53,351 bases of DNA, from positions 103,726 to 157,076 of the forward strand of contig JAQUCE010000001.1 in assembly GCA_028686345.1 (NCBI GenBank), read 5' to 3'. A program made the translations under genes and the position numbers. The stretch comes from Kiritimatiellia bacterium (GTDB taxonomy: Bacteria; Verrucomicrobiota; Kiritimatiellia; RFP12; UBA1067). Numbering within the stretch: position 1 is the first letter of the stretch; each line of letters begins with the position of its first letter. The notes under the pieces are model-generated. The model made no database searches, had not been told where the DNA came from, and saw nothing but the letters and a program-made list of their open reading frames with translations. This document shows, piece after piece, positions 35,143 to 43,162 of this stretch.

Positions 35143-36636
35143 ATGTTGAAACCACTGCCGATAGATTTGCGCAAGATGAGCATTGATCCAAAGGTAACCG
35201 GGTTGATCAGCGCCGCCCTGGCCCGCAAGCTGGGGGTGCTTCCAATTGCGCGCCGGGTCAGCGACGGCGCGGAGTCGCTGCTGGTTGCCTTTCGGAACTA
35301 TGAGGGAGAGAGCGAGCAGGGACGCATGGAGAGTATTCTAGATGCGATTGACAGCGTGGAACAGGCGGTTGATCTCCCTGTGACCCCTTGCTTTGCTGAA
35401 GAGCTTGATTTTTTTGATCAGCTGCATCGGCGCATCTATACTAAAGCCGAGATCTCCGCCGGAGTGATGGGCAGCGAAGCGCTCTTTCACCGGATAATTA
35501 ACAGCGCGCTGGTGCAACGCGCCTCTGATATTCACCTGGATGCGGATGCAAAGGGGGCGAGTGTGCGTCTGCGGGTGGATGGCAAAATGCGCGAACTGCT
35601 GCGCCTTGACGACCAGGAGATGGCTGAGCTGACCGCTGTTGTCAAGCTGCATGCTGATCTCGATATTGCCGAGCGGCGTACTCCACTTGATGGGGCAATC
35701 TCCTTGGATCTGGGGGGCGAGATCATCGCCATGCGGGTGGCAACCATCCCCACCCTGAACGGCGAACATCTGACACTGCGGATTCTGGCCGACAGCGGCA
35801 CGGAAAATCTGGTTCATCTGGAAGATCTCTCTCTGAGCGAAGAGTATCTGCATCTGCTGAAAAGCGCGCTCTCGGTGCCGAATGGTATTGTCCTGGTCTC
35901 CGGCCCGACCGGCTCGGGTAAGACCACAACGCTGTACGCCGCGCTGCGCTACCTGCGTGATCTGGGTGGGCGGCATATTGTCAGCTTGGAAGATCCGGTG
36001 GAGATGCCGCTGGCCGGGATAACTCAGGTTAAGATCGACGAAGGAGGCGAGCGCGTGACATTCAGCAAAGCGCTGCGCTCGCTGCTGCGTCATGATCCTG
36101 ATGTGGCGCTGATCGGCGAGATCCGTGACCAAGAGAGCGCTGATATTGCGGTGCGCGCCGCCTTGACCGGTCATTTGGTGCTCTCCACAGTGCACACCAA
36201 CGACGCTGTTGGTGTTGTGACGCGCCTCCTCGACCTCGGGCTTCCCAACTACCTTGTGGCAGCCACAGTGCGGCTGGTGATGGCGCAACGCCTTGTGCGG
36301 CGCCCAAGCCCGTATGGCCTTCAATGGCAGCCCGCCACAGAGGAGGAGTGCCTCTATATGGGGTGTGATCCAGCCGCACCGCCGCAGCTGCCGGTGGTCA
36401 CTACCTCGTCGCTCGATGGCGGCACCGGTTACGCCGGGCGTGTGGCAATTTATGAGATGGTACCAATTGATTCGCGGTTTCGCTCCTTGCTAATGCAGAA
36501 TGCCACTGAGGAAGAGCTGGCTGCATATGCCTTTGCCGAGTGTGGACGTTCAACACTGCGCCAGGATGGGATTGAAAAGGCACTGCAGGGCATCACCACG
36601 TTGGATGAGGTTAAATCAGTTACCGCTGTGTTTTGA
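35143..36636 (+). CDS. gspE: GspE/PilB-type secretion ATPase
   Basis: Hexameric cytoplasmic ATPase that powers pseudopilus or pilus extension; 497 aa. Walker A GPTGSGKTTTL lies at about residue 255; EDPVEMP, the Asp box DPDVALIGEIRD (about 317) and the His box region LSTVHTND follow. The N-terminal domain (about 1-110) is shorter than the usual GspE N1 region. The C-terminal zinc site, normally four cysteines, appears reduced: only ECLYMGC is visible. It starts 2 bp after the previous stop. Confidence 0.92.
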   Translation: MLKPLPIDLRKMSIDPKVTGLISAALARKLGVLPIARRVSDGAESLLVAFRNYEGESEQGRMESILDAIDSVEQAVDLPVTPCFAEELDFFDQLHRRIYTKAEISAGVMGSEALFHRIINSALVQRASDIHLDADAKGASVRLRVDGKMRELLRLDDQEMAELTAVVKLHADLDIAERRTPLDGAISLDLGGEIIAMRVATIPTLNGEHLTLRILADSGTENLVHLEDLSLSEEYLHLLKSALSVPNGIVLVSGPTGSGKTTTLYAALRYLRDLGGRHIVSLEDPVEMPLAGITQVKIDEGGERVTFSKALRSLLRHDPDVALIGEIRDQESADIAVRAALTGHLVLSTVHTNDAVGVVTRLLDLGLPNYLVAATVRLVMAQRLVRRPSPYGLQWQPATEEECLYMGCDPAAPPQLPVVTTSSLDGGTGYAGRVAIYEMVPIDSRFRSLLMQNATEEELAAYAFAECGRSTLRQDGIEKALQGITTLDEVKSVTAVF

Positions 36637-36915
36637 TGGCTACATCGTATTTGTTAAAAATACAAAAACTTTTGCCACTGAGGCACAGAGGGTGCGCTAC
36701 GTTATTTTTTACCTAAAATGGATCCTCGCAAAGAGGCAGGGTTCGCAGAGTTAGATCTTTGCGCTGCAGTAACTGGACAGCGTCTCTGACGGTTTTGTCA
36801 GTTTCGCTCTGCGGCTCTGCGAGGGATAAAAAATACGATTTTGACAATTTGCTGCCGCATCAGAAACCGCGTTTCGCGCGGCTACTGAACGGTGAGCATC
36901 ACGAAAGATTTTAGT

Positions 36916-38160
36916 ATGGCGATTTTTAGATATGAAGGGGTTCAACGGGGCAAGCGGGTTGCCGGGTTTCTCTCCCAGGAGAGCAGCCGGGCAGCAGCGC
37001 AGGCGCTGCGCACCAACCACATACGCGCCACCCGTCTGGTTGAGTGCAAGGGCGAAGAGGTTGAAGAGTTTGGCAAGCTCACAGAGCGCCCGGGCTGGGA
37101 GATGACTCTGCTCAGGGTGGTGGTGCGCGGCGGCGCGGCTGAGCGCGCCCTGGCGCAGGTTGCCTCGCTGCTGAAAGCCGGTGTGCCGATTATGAAGGCT
37201 CTGCAACTGGCCGCGCGTCTTTCGCCATACTTTATCAAGCGCAGCCTCTACTGTGTTGCCAATCGCCTTTCAGGAGGGGGCTCGTTGAATGTGATCATGC
37301 GCCGCGAGATGCCCTATCTGAGTAACATCACGTTGAACCTGATCGCCGTGGGAGAGGCCAACGGAACTTTAGAGGAGATGTTTGAATATGCCGCCAGCCT
37401 GATGGAGCACAGCCGTAAGGTTAAGAGCGAACTCCTGCAGGCCATGAGCTACCCCTGCCTGGTGATCCTGGCAGCAGGCGGCGCGATGTACTTTATGATG
37501 GAAAAGGTGATACCCAAGATACTTAAATTTCTAACAGCCCGCAATGTGCCTTTACCAACCATCACGCGGAATTTGATTACAAGCGTTGATTTTGTCAAGG
37601 CCTACGGCGGGTGGATGGTTGCCGCGCCCTTTATGATCGCGGCTGCCATTTATCTCCTGCGCCGATGGCCATCCTTTTGCTGTCTGATGGATCGGGCTAT
37701 GCTGCGCATCCCCTTTTTCGGAAAGATGCTCGGTTCCGCCGCCAATGCCATGTGGAGTCGCACGCTGGGAGTTCTTATGCACAGTGGCATCAACATTATG
37801 CAGGCGCTGCAACTGACCGCCGACACCATGGGCAACCACTACCTGCGCCAGCAGTTCCTGTGGATGCAGGAGCTGACCAAGCAGGGCCATCCGCTCTCGG
37901 TCGGCGCGCGGGTAACCGCCATCTCGCGGCTCTGTCCGCTGGCGGAGTCGATGTTGAAGATCGGCGAGAGCACCGGCTTGATTGACGAGAACCTGGCTCA
38001 AGTGGCCCGCTTCTATCAGGAGGATCTGCAACGCCGGCTGGCGATGCTGGGCAAGATGATTGAGCCGGCCATGTTTGTGGTTGTCGGCGGAATGGTGGCC
38101 TTTGTCTATATCGGTTTCTTTATGGGTTTAATGGCGCTCTCCAAGCGCGGCGGGCAGTAA
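36916..38160 (+). CDS. gspF: GspF/PilC-type inner-membrane platform protein
   Basis: 414 aa. It has two T2SSF domains, each with a helix bundle (QVASLLKAGVPIMKALQLAA and RTLGVLMHSGINIMQALQLT) and three membrane segments (about 190-208, 240-260 and near the C-terminus, VVVGGMVAFVYIGFFMG). ATG 36916 (MAIFRYEGVQRG) matches family N-termini; an in-frame GTG at 36892 is possible but lacks a better ribosome site. The 279 bp before it hold inverted short repeats, including CTGAC-GGTTTT-GTCAG at about 36786, and no gene. Confidence 0.9.
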   Translation: MAIFRYEGVQRGKRVAGFLSQESSRAAAQALRTNHIRATRLVECKGEEVEEFGKLTERPGWEMTLLRVVVRGGAAERALAQVASLLKAGVPIMKALQLAARLSPYFIKRSLYCVANRLSGGGSLNVIMRREMPYLSNITLNLIAVGEANGTLEEMFEYAASLMEHSRKVKSELLQAMSYPCLVILAAGGAMYFMMEKVIPKILKFLTARNVPLPTITRNLITSVDFVKAYGGWMVAAPFMIAAAIYLLRRWPSFCCLMDRAMLRIPFFGKMLGSAANAMWSRTLGVLMHSGINIMQALQLTADTMGNHYLRQQFLWMQELTKQGHPLSVGARVTAISRLCPLAESMLKIGESTGLIDENLAQVARFYQEDLQRRLAMLGKMIEPAMFVVVGGMVAFVYIGFFMGLMALSKRGGQ

Positions 38161-38165
38161 AGGAG

Positions 38166-38197
38166 GTGCGCGAGTGCGTAAGTGCGTAAGTGCGCGA
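38166..38197. repeat. Four 8-bp direct repeats (GTGCGTAA/GTGCGCGA)
   Basis: GTGCGCGA, GTGCGTAA, GTGCGTAA, GTGCGCGA back to back, starting 6 bp after the gspF stop. It is a second octamer array, unrelated in sequence to the one at 2597 but with the same period. Confidence 0.85.
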
Positions 38198-38349
38198 GTA
38201 AAGAGGCGGCACCTTTGGCGCGGGTGTCAAAAGCACGTGCAAATCGAACGACCTTGAGGCTCAAGCGTAAGCTTTGTCGTAAACTTTGTCGGAATCGAAT
38301 GAACGCGTTACGTTGTTTTGAGGTGAAAAATGGGATTTGAGAAATGGGC

Positions 38350-38488
38350 GTCCACCGCATAGCGGCGGACATACTGAAAGCACCCCAGTATATCCGCCGC
38401 TATGCGGTGGATGGTTGCAAAGTATATCCGCCGCTATGCGGTGGATGGTTGCAAAGTATATCCGCCGCTATGCGGTGGATGATTGGGA
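38350..38488. repeat. REP-like cluster: three tandem 34-bp units and one inverted copy
   Basis: Three direct copies of a 34-bp unit start at 38387, 38421 and 38455, each containing TCCGCCGCTATGCGGTGGA, an imperfect palindrome. One inverted copy lies at 38350-38375. Together with 33004-33054 these make six copies of one family inside the secretion operon. The 515-bp gap 38161-38675 contains this cluster and two octamer arrays and no credible gene. Confidence 0.9.
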
Positions 38489-38531
38489 AAAAATGATGGG
38501 TCAACTCGAAAGTAACCAGCATAAAAATCGG

Positions 38532-38563
38532 AAGTCGTGAAGTCGTGAAGTCGCCAAGTCGAT
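38532..38563. repeat. Four 8-bp direct repeats (AAGTCGTG)
   Basis: AAGTCGTG, AAGTCGTG, AAGTCGCC, AAGTCGAT back to back. It is followed by CCCTTCGATACCGATTCCGA, which resembles the reverse of the sequence near 7610-7640. Confidence 0.8.
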
Positions 38564-38675
38564 CTTTTTCGCCCTTCGATACCGATTCCGATACAGACCC
38601 CGACCCCGAGTTGCAGATAAAGATAAAAAACAGATGGAAAACATTATGTTCAAACAGCTAAAAAGGAGTGAGAGT

Positions 38676-39164
38676 ATGAATCTAAAACAACTAACCCTGG
38701 TGGCCGCCCTGGCGGCAGTGGGCTGCGCGGCGGCTCAGGACACAAACAGTGTTGCCGCGGCTGAGGCCGCAGCGATTAAGGCCAAAGAGGATCGCATCAT
38801 GGAGCGGCTCAACACAGGCAGTGATCCATTTCGCTTTGAAACAGGTGGCAGCGGCAAGGGTGTTGCTGGCACCGCTATCGTCGGGATGGATGCCAGCAAG
38901 ATCTCAGCCTCGGTTGCGGTCAAAGGTATTATCGTGATCGAGGGCTCTCAGCCCCGGGCCATGATAAAGGTCGGCAGCGACACTGTTCAGATTGTGAGCA
39001 AGGATGATCTGATTATGCTGCCCCAGCCGGCGAGCGTCAACAAACAAGGGAAAACGGGGAGTGCGCTAGGCAATGTCAAGTACCTGCTGGTCAAAGAGAT
39101 TAGCAAGGATGGCCTTACGGTGGCCCCTGAGCAGCATCCGCAAGAGTTAATCAAAATCTGGTGA
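38676..39164 (+). CDS. PilP/GspC-like exported protein
   Basis: 162 aa with a hydrophobic leader (QLTLVAALAAVGCAAA). The C-terminal half has the small beta-barrel pattern of PilP/GspC HR domains (KGIIVIEGSQPRAMIKVGSD, then VQIVSKDDLI). Such proteins bridge the inner-membrane complex and the secretin. ATG 38676 has AAGGAG upstream; an earlier ATG at 38634 adds a non-signal peptide. It sits 7 bp before the secretin gene, as pilP does before pilQ. Confidence 0.75.
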   Translation: MNLKQLTLVAALAAVGCAAAQDTNSVAAAEAAAIKAKEDRIMERLNTGSDPFRFETGGSGKGVAGTAIVGMDASKISASVAVKGIIVIEGSQPRAMIKVGSDTVQIVSKDDLIMLPQPASVNKQGKTGSALGNVKYLLVKEISKDGLTVAPEQHPQELIKIW

Positions 39165-39171
39165 ACGTATT

Positions 39172-40839
39172 ATGAAAAAACTATTCTTGTTATTAATATT
39201 GCTGGGACATAACCTGATTGCAGCTGAGCTCTCTCAAAGAGTGACAACATTTTCGCTGACCGATGTCGCGCTGAAAGATGTTGTGCGTTTTGTGAGCAGT
39301 GCCTCAGGGGTACCGATTGTCTGCACGCCTGAGTCAGCGGAAAAAACCGTCTCGCTCTATTTCAGTGATATCTCGCTCGAGGCGGCCCTGGGGGCGATGT
39401 GCCGTGCGAACGGACTTTATATGAACGTCTCGCCGGAGAGTGTGGCGATCATCACAACGATTGAGCAGCATTTGGCCTCGCAGGCGTTTTTCTCAGGCGA
39501 CTTTATGGAATCAATTACCATCAAGTACCCGGCGGTGTTTGATGTCGGTGATGTGCTCAAAGGGCTGTTTCGCGAGCGGATTGTCTGGGAGCGACCCGAT
39601 GATCAGGATATCGACTCCGCTGTGCAGGTTGACCAGGCACTGGAGCGTATGCAGCTGTTGACCGCCCGCAGCCAATTCGACTCTTTTCAAAACAATCAGC
39701 AGATGCGTCGAGCCTCCTCAACCTCCACGCGCTCGCGCGGCAATATGCTTCGTCAGGGTGAGGATATGCGCCAGCTGCAGAGCCTCAGCAATGTTGAGGA
39801 ACACCAGATGGAGCAGATGGTCAAGCAGGCCGTTGGCGGCGATGTCGATCGGAACGTCAGCGCATTGATCTACATCTCCGCCCTGCCGGAGGTGAACACT
39901 CTGCTGATCCGCTCCAGCGACCGCGACGCTGTGCAGCTGGTGAAAAAGGCGGTGGAAGAGGTGGATAAGCCCCGCGGTCAGGTGCTGCTGCGCGTGATGA
40001 TCCTGGCCGCCACGCTGGATGACTCCACTGACACCGGCGTGGAGTGGCTCTTTGAAGGTGGCGACACCTCGCTGGGCTTTGCCCAAAACCCGATTCAGTC
40101 GCTCTCGGACAATCTCTCCGAATACACGATCAACGCGCCGGTGGGAAGCGTTGTTTCCGAGCATCTGAAGGTGCGTCTGACCGCCCTGCAAAAAGCGCAT
40201 AAGCTGGTTGGTCTGGCGAATCCCTCCATCCTGGTCGCGGACAATGAGGCTGCCAATGTATTTGTGGGCCAGGAGGCTAAGTTTTTGGATCAGATCATTC
40301 CCGGCACAGTGGTCAACACCGATGGCGGCATCACAACCACTGAGCCGACCCCCTCTTTCATCACCCGCAACATTGGCCTCTCCCTGTTGATCACACCGCG
40401 GGTACACGCCGACCACAGCGTGACCCTGCGGGTGATGCAGGAGCGGACGCGGGCCGACAAACCGCCGCGTGAAATCAACTATGGCGGCAACAAACCGGTG
40501 ATGGTGCAGGACATCGATCAAGAGGTGGTCACCAGTACGCTGGTGGCGGAGAACGACTCGCTGATTATTCTCGGCGGTCTGATCACCGACTCAGAGTCAG
40601 AAACGGAACGCGGCATTCCCTGGCTCAAGGATATACCCTGGCTCGGCGCGCTTTTCCGCAGTAACAGCGTAGAGAAGAAACGCGAGGAGCTGATGGTTGT
40701 GCTGCGCCCTTATGTGATTGCCGCGCCAGGTGAAGCCGAGGGCATTTCGCGTCAGGTGATTGAGCAGTTGAAGGTTAAATTCCGCGAGGATGAACAGCTC
40801 GCAATTCTGGATGACGTTGTGGAAACTACAAAACCTTAA
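39172..40839 (+). CDS. gspD: Outer-membrane secretin (GspD/PilQ-like)
   Basis: 555 aa. Signal peptide (LFLLLILLGHNLIAA), an N0/STN-like domain (FSLTDVALKDVVRFVSSASG), one or two N-domains (LPEVNTLLIRSSDRDAVQLV, about 245-264) and the C-terminal secretin barrel with the signature IPWLKDIPWLGALFRSNS and EELMVVLRPYVI. Residues about 170-205 are a Ser/Arg/Gln-rich low-complexity insert (SSTSTRSRGN) not typical of secretins. It forms the multimeric outer-membrane channel. Its presence indicates an outer membrane. Confidence 0.93.
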   Translation: MKKLFLLLILLGHNLIAAELSQRVTTFSLTDVALKDVVRFVSSASGVPIVCTPESAEKTVSLYFSDISLEAALGAMCRANGLYMNVSPESVAIITTIEQHLASQAFFSGDFMESITIKYPAVFDVGDVLKGLFRERIVWERPDDQDIDSAVQVDQALERMQLLTARSQFDSFQNNQQMRRASSTSTRSRGNMLRQGEDMRQLQSLSNVEEHQMEQMVKQAVGGDVDRNVSALIYISALPEVNTLLIRSSDRDAVQLVKKAVEEVDKPRGQVLLRVMILAATLDDSTDTGVEWLFEGGDTSLGFAQNPIQSLSDNLSEYTINAPVGSVVSEHLKVRLTALQKAHKLVGLANPSILVADNEAANVFVGQEAKFLDQIIPGTVVNTDGGITTTEPTPSFITRNIGLSLLITPRVHADHSVTLRVMQERTRADKPPREINYGGNKPVMVQDIDQEVVTSTLVAENDSLIILGGLITDSESETERGIPWLKDIPWLGALFRSNSVEKKREELMVVLRPYVIAAPGEAEGISRQVIEQLKVKFREDEQLAILDDVVETTKP

Positions 40840-40853
40840 CCACGGAGAACTTG

Positions 40854-40881
40854 GCGCAGCATAGCAGGCAACCAATTTTTT
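40854..40881 (-). repeat. Partial inverted copy of the 50-bp dispersed repeat
   Basis: On the minus strand it matches 7741-7767 (AAAAAATTGGTTGC, then CTATGCTGCGC) with one extra base. It lies directly after the secretin gene. Confidence 0.75.
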
Positions 40882-40929
40882 ATCTTCCGTTCATATCTGC
40901 GAATATTACGCTTTAAATTTTGATTTTAT

Positions 40930-40987
40930 GATAAGGGTATTTCAAGCGATTAGCGACCCCACGCAGTGGGGATGAAATACCCTTATC
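40930..40987. promoter_or_regulatory. Large stem-loop between the secretin and pilT genes
   Basis: Perfect 15-bp arms GATAAGGGTATTTCA (40930-40944) and TGAAATACCCTTATC (40973-40987) enclose a second hairpin, CCCCA-CGCAG-TGGGG (40957-40971). It could attenuate transcription into pilT, stabilise RNA, or be another mobile palindrome. No T-run follows on the plus strand. Confidence 0.5.
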
Positions 40988-41093
40988 CATTCGCGGAGAT
41001 TAGCGGGCAAAAACTCTGAGCATCGCGCGATGCGCACTACAACTGATCATGCGGCAAAATCTGCCGCTGACAAAAAAATTATGGAGTTCAAGG

Positions 41094-42131
41094 ATGTTGA
41101 ATAAAGAGCTGATTGATAAATGGGTGGCAGCGGATTCCTCGGATTTGCACATCAAAGCGCCGAATCCCCCATTCTGGCGTATTCACGGCGATCTGCGCCG
41201 GGTGCCTGGCTTTGCGCCGATGAGCGATGATGACGTGCGTGACTTCACCCTCCATCTGGTGGGTGATGCGGGGGTGCGTGAGTTTCAGAGAGAGAATGAA
41301 CTGGACACCGCGATCACTCTGCCATGTGGCAGGCGAGTGCGTATAAACCTGCATGTCCAGCTCGGCAGTCCGGGTCTAGCCCTGCGTTTGCTTCCTAACG
41401 ATTTTTTACCGCTCTCCGCGCTCGGCCTGCCGGTTAAGATCTGCGAGGAGATCTGTGCGCTGAAACAGGGGCTCGTGCTGGTCACCGGCGCCACCGGCTC
41501 CGGCAAATCAACCACGATCGCCAGTTTTATCAATCAGATCAATGCAATCCGCACTGGACACATTGTGACGATTGAAGATCCGATTGAGTATCGGCATACT
41601 ACCAAGGGCTGTCTGATCACCCAGCGCGAGGTTGGTCGTGATACCGCGAGTTTTAAGGAGGCCCTGCGTCGGGTATTACGTGAAGATCCTGACATTGTGT
41701 TGATCGGCGAGATGCGTGACCTTGACACAATCCGCGCCGCCCTGACAATTGCCGAGACTGGTCATTTAACCTTTGGCACGCTGCACACCAGCACAGCGGT
41801 ACACACCATCACCCGTATTATCAGCTCTTTTCCCGCGAGTGAGCAGGAGCAGGTGCGCATGCAGCTATCGGGCAGCCTCAAGTATGTTATCTGTCAGCAG
41901 CTACTGCCGGCAGCTGACGGCAATGGGCGGTATCTCGCGGCTGAGGTGATGGTTGCCACCTCGGCGGTGCAATCCCTTGTGCGAGAAAGCCGTATCCATC
42001 AGATACCCTCGGCCATGCAAACCGGGGTTGATCTGGGCATGCGCACCCTTAACCAGTCGCTGGATGATCTGGTTGCCGGCGGAAAAATCACCGGTGAAAA
42101 GGCGAATGAGTATCGTTTAAACAGCTTCTAA
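41094..42131 (+). CDS. pilT: PilT-type retraction ATPase
   Basis: Hexameric ATPase that drives pilus retraction and twitching in type IV pilus systems; 345 aa, family length. Start SSDLHIKAPNPPFWRIHGDL, Walker A GATGSGKSTTI (about residue 133), EDPIEYRH, Asp box DPDIVLIGEMRD, and LHTSTAVHTITRII. ATG 41094 has GGAG 7 bp upstream; the earlier in-frame ATG at 41049 adds an unlikely leader. PilT next to a GspD/E/F set suggests the machine is a retractable pilus or a dynamic pseudopilus, not a pure type II secretion system. Confidence 0.92.
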   Translation: MLNKELIDKWVAADSSDLHIKAPNPPFWRIHGDLRRVPGFAPMSDDDVRDFTLHLVGDAGVREFQRENELDTAITLPCGRRVRINLHVQLGSPGLALRLLPNDFLPLSALGLPVKICEEICALKQGLVLVTGATGSGKSTTIASFINQINAIRTGHIVTIEDPIEYRHTTKGCLITQREVGRDTASFKEALRRVLREDPDIVLIGEMRDLDTIRAALTIAETGHLTFGTLHTSTAVHTITRIISSFPASEQEQVRMQLSGSLKYVICQQLLPAADGNGRYLAAEVMVATSAVQSLVRESRIHQIPSAMQTGVDLGMRTLNQSLDDLVAGGKITGEKANEYRLNSF

Positions 42132-42248
42132 AGTAGCTAGCCGCCTTTTATAAAACGCTCATTTTCAATCTAAGGGTTGACCCTGGAAACTAAACTTTTT
42201 CTACCTAAAAAACAACCTAGCGTACCCTATGTGCCCCTCAGCATGGCA

Positions 42249-42298
42249 CGCCGTAGCCTTGGCGTAGGAGGGTGTCTCAGTGGCAAAAAATTGGTTGC
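42249..42298 (+). repeat. 50-bp dispersed repeat, copy 2
   Basis: Identical to 7705-7754. It lies in the 266-bp convergent gap between pilT and the ABC ATPase gene, next to a heptamer array. Confidence 0.9.
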
Positions 42299-42358
42299 CT
42301 GCCTGTGCGTAGCACGCAGACCGGCGGCTATGCAGCGCCAGGTTTGTTCAGCGATATT

Positions 42359-42393
42359 CTGTCTTCTGATTCCTGTCTTCTGTCTTTTGTCTT
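42359..42393. repeat. Five 7-bp direct repeats (CTGTCTT)
   Basis: CTGTCTT, CTGATTC, CTGTCTT, CTGTCTT, TTGTCTT in a row, ending at the stop of the ABC ATPase gene on the other strand. Same 7-bp period as the array at 7794, which also follows a copy of the 50-bp repeat. Confidence 0.8.
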
Positions 42394-42397
42394 TTGC

Positions 42398-43162
42398 CTA
42401 AATCGGCACAACGCAGGTGCCAAGTTCATCCGGCAGCTGGATGGTCCGGATGCGACAGCCGTAGGCACCCGCCAGTATATCCTCTGTCAGAACCGCTTGC
42501 GGCGCGGCATCCTGGATGATTTTGCCCTCCTGCAGCAGAATCAGGCGGTCAAAGAAGCGGCTTGCCAGCATCAGATCATGGACTGCCATGAGAATGGTTA
42601 CCCCCTGGTCGCGGTTCATAGCGCGCAGCAGCTGCATGATCTCCACCCGGTGATTCAGATCCAGGTGCGAGGTGGCTTCGTCCAGCAGGATAATGCGCGG
42701 CTCGGCGGCAAAGGCGATCGCCACCGCTAGCCGCTGGCGCTCACCGCCGCTCATGTCACTGAGGAAACGATGCTTGAAGGCTGCGGTACCGGTGCTGGCC
42801 ATTGCCCGTTCGACTGCCTCACGATCGGCCGCGCCCGGTGCTCCGAAGCGCGGCAGCCGGTGGGTGCGCCCCAACATCACAAACTCGTAGCCGCGCAGCG
42901 GAGTGGTTGATGGAATCTCCTGCGGCACCACCGCGATTATGCCGGCTCTTCTGGCAGCTGCCATGCTCCTGATCTTACGCCCCTGTATCAGTGCCTTGCC
43001 CTGCGCGGGCAGCGCCCCTGAAATGATCTTGAGCAGCGTCGACTTGCCCGCCCCGTTGGCACCAATCAAGGCTGCCATCTCGCCCTGGCGGATGGTGAGT
43101 GAGATCTGGGAGAGCACCTTTTTCTCTCCATAGCTCTTTTCAATGTTGCGCAGCTCAATCAT
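42398..43162 (-). CDS. FecE/BtuD-type ABC transporter ATPase
   Basis: 254 aa. Walker A GANGAGKST, signature MSGGERQR, Walker B RIILLDEATSHLDL and switch AVHDLML, all typical of iron-siderophore, heme and cobalamin importers. The C-terminal QAVLTEDILAGAYGCRI is the usual ending of the FecE/HmuV group. ATG 43162 gives MIELRNIEKSYGEKK; the longer frame upstream overlaps the permease. The ATG and the permease stop share ATGA, so the two are coupled. It powers import through the permease; substrate is unknown. Confidence 0.9.
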   Translation of the reverse strand: MIELRNIEKSYGEKKVLSQISLTIRQGEMAALIGANGAGKSTLLKIISGALPAQGKALIQGRKIRSMAAARRAGIIAVVPQEIPSTTPLRGYEFVMLGRTHRLPRFGAPGAADREAVERAMASTGTAAFKHRFLSDMSGGERQRLAVAIAFAAEPRIILLDEATSHLDLNHRVEIMQLLRAMNRDQGVTILMAVHDLMLASRFFDRLILLQEGKIIQDAAPQAVLTEDILAGAYGCRIRTIQLPDELGTCVVPI

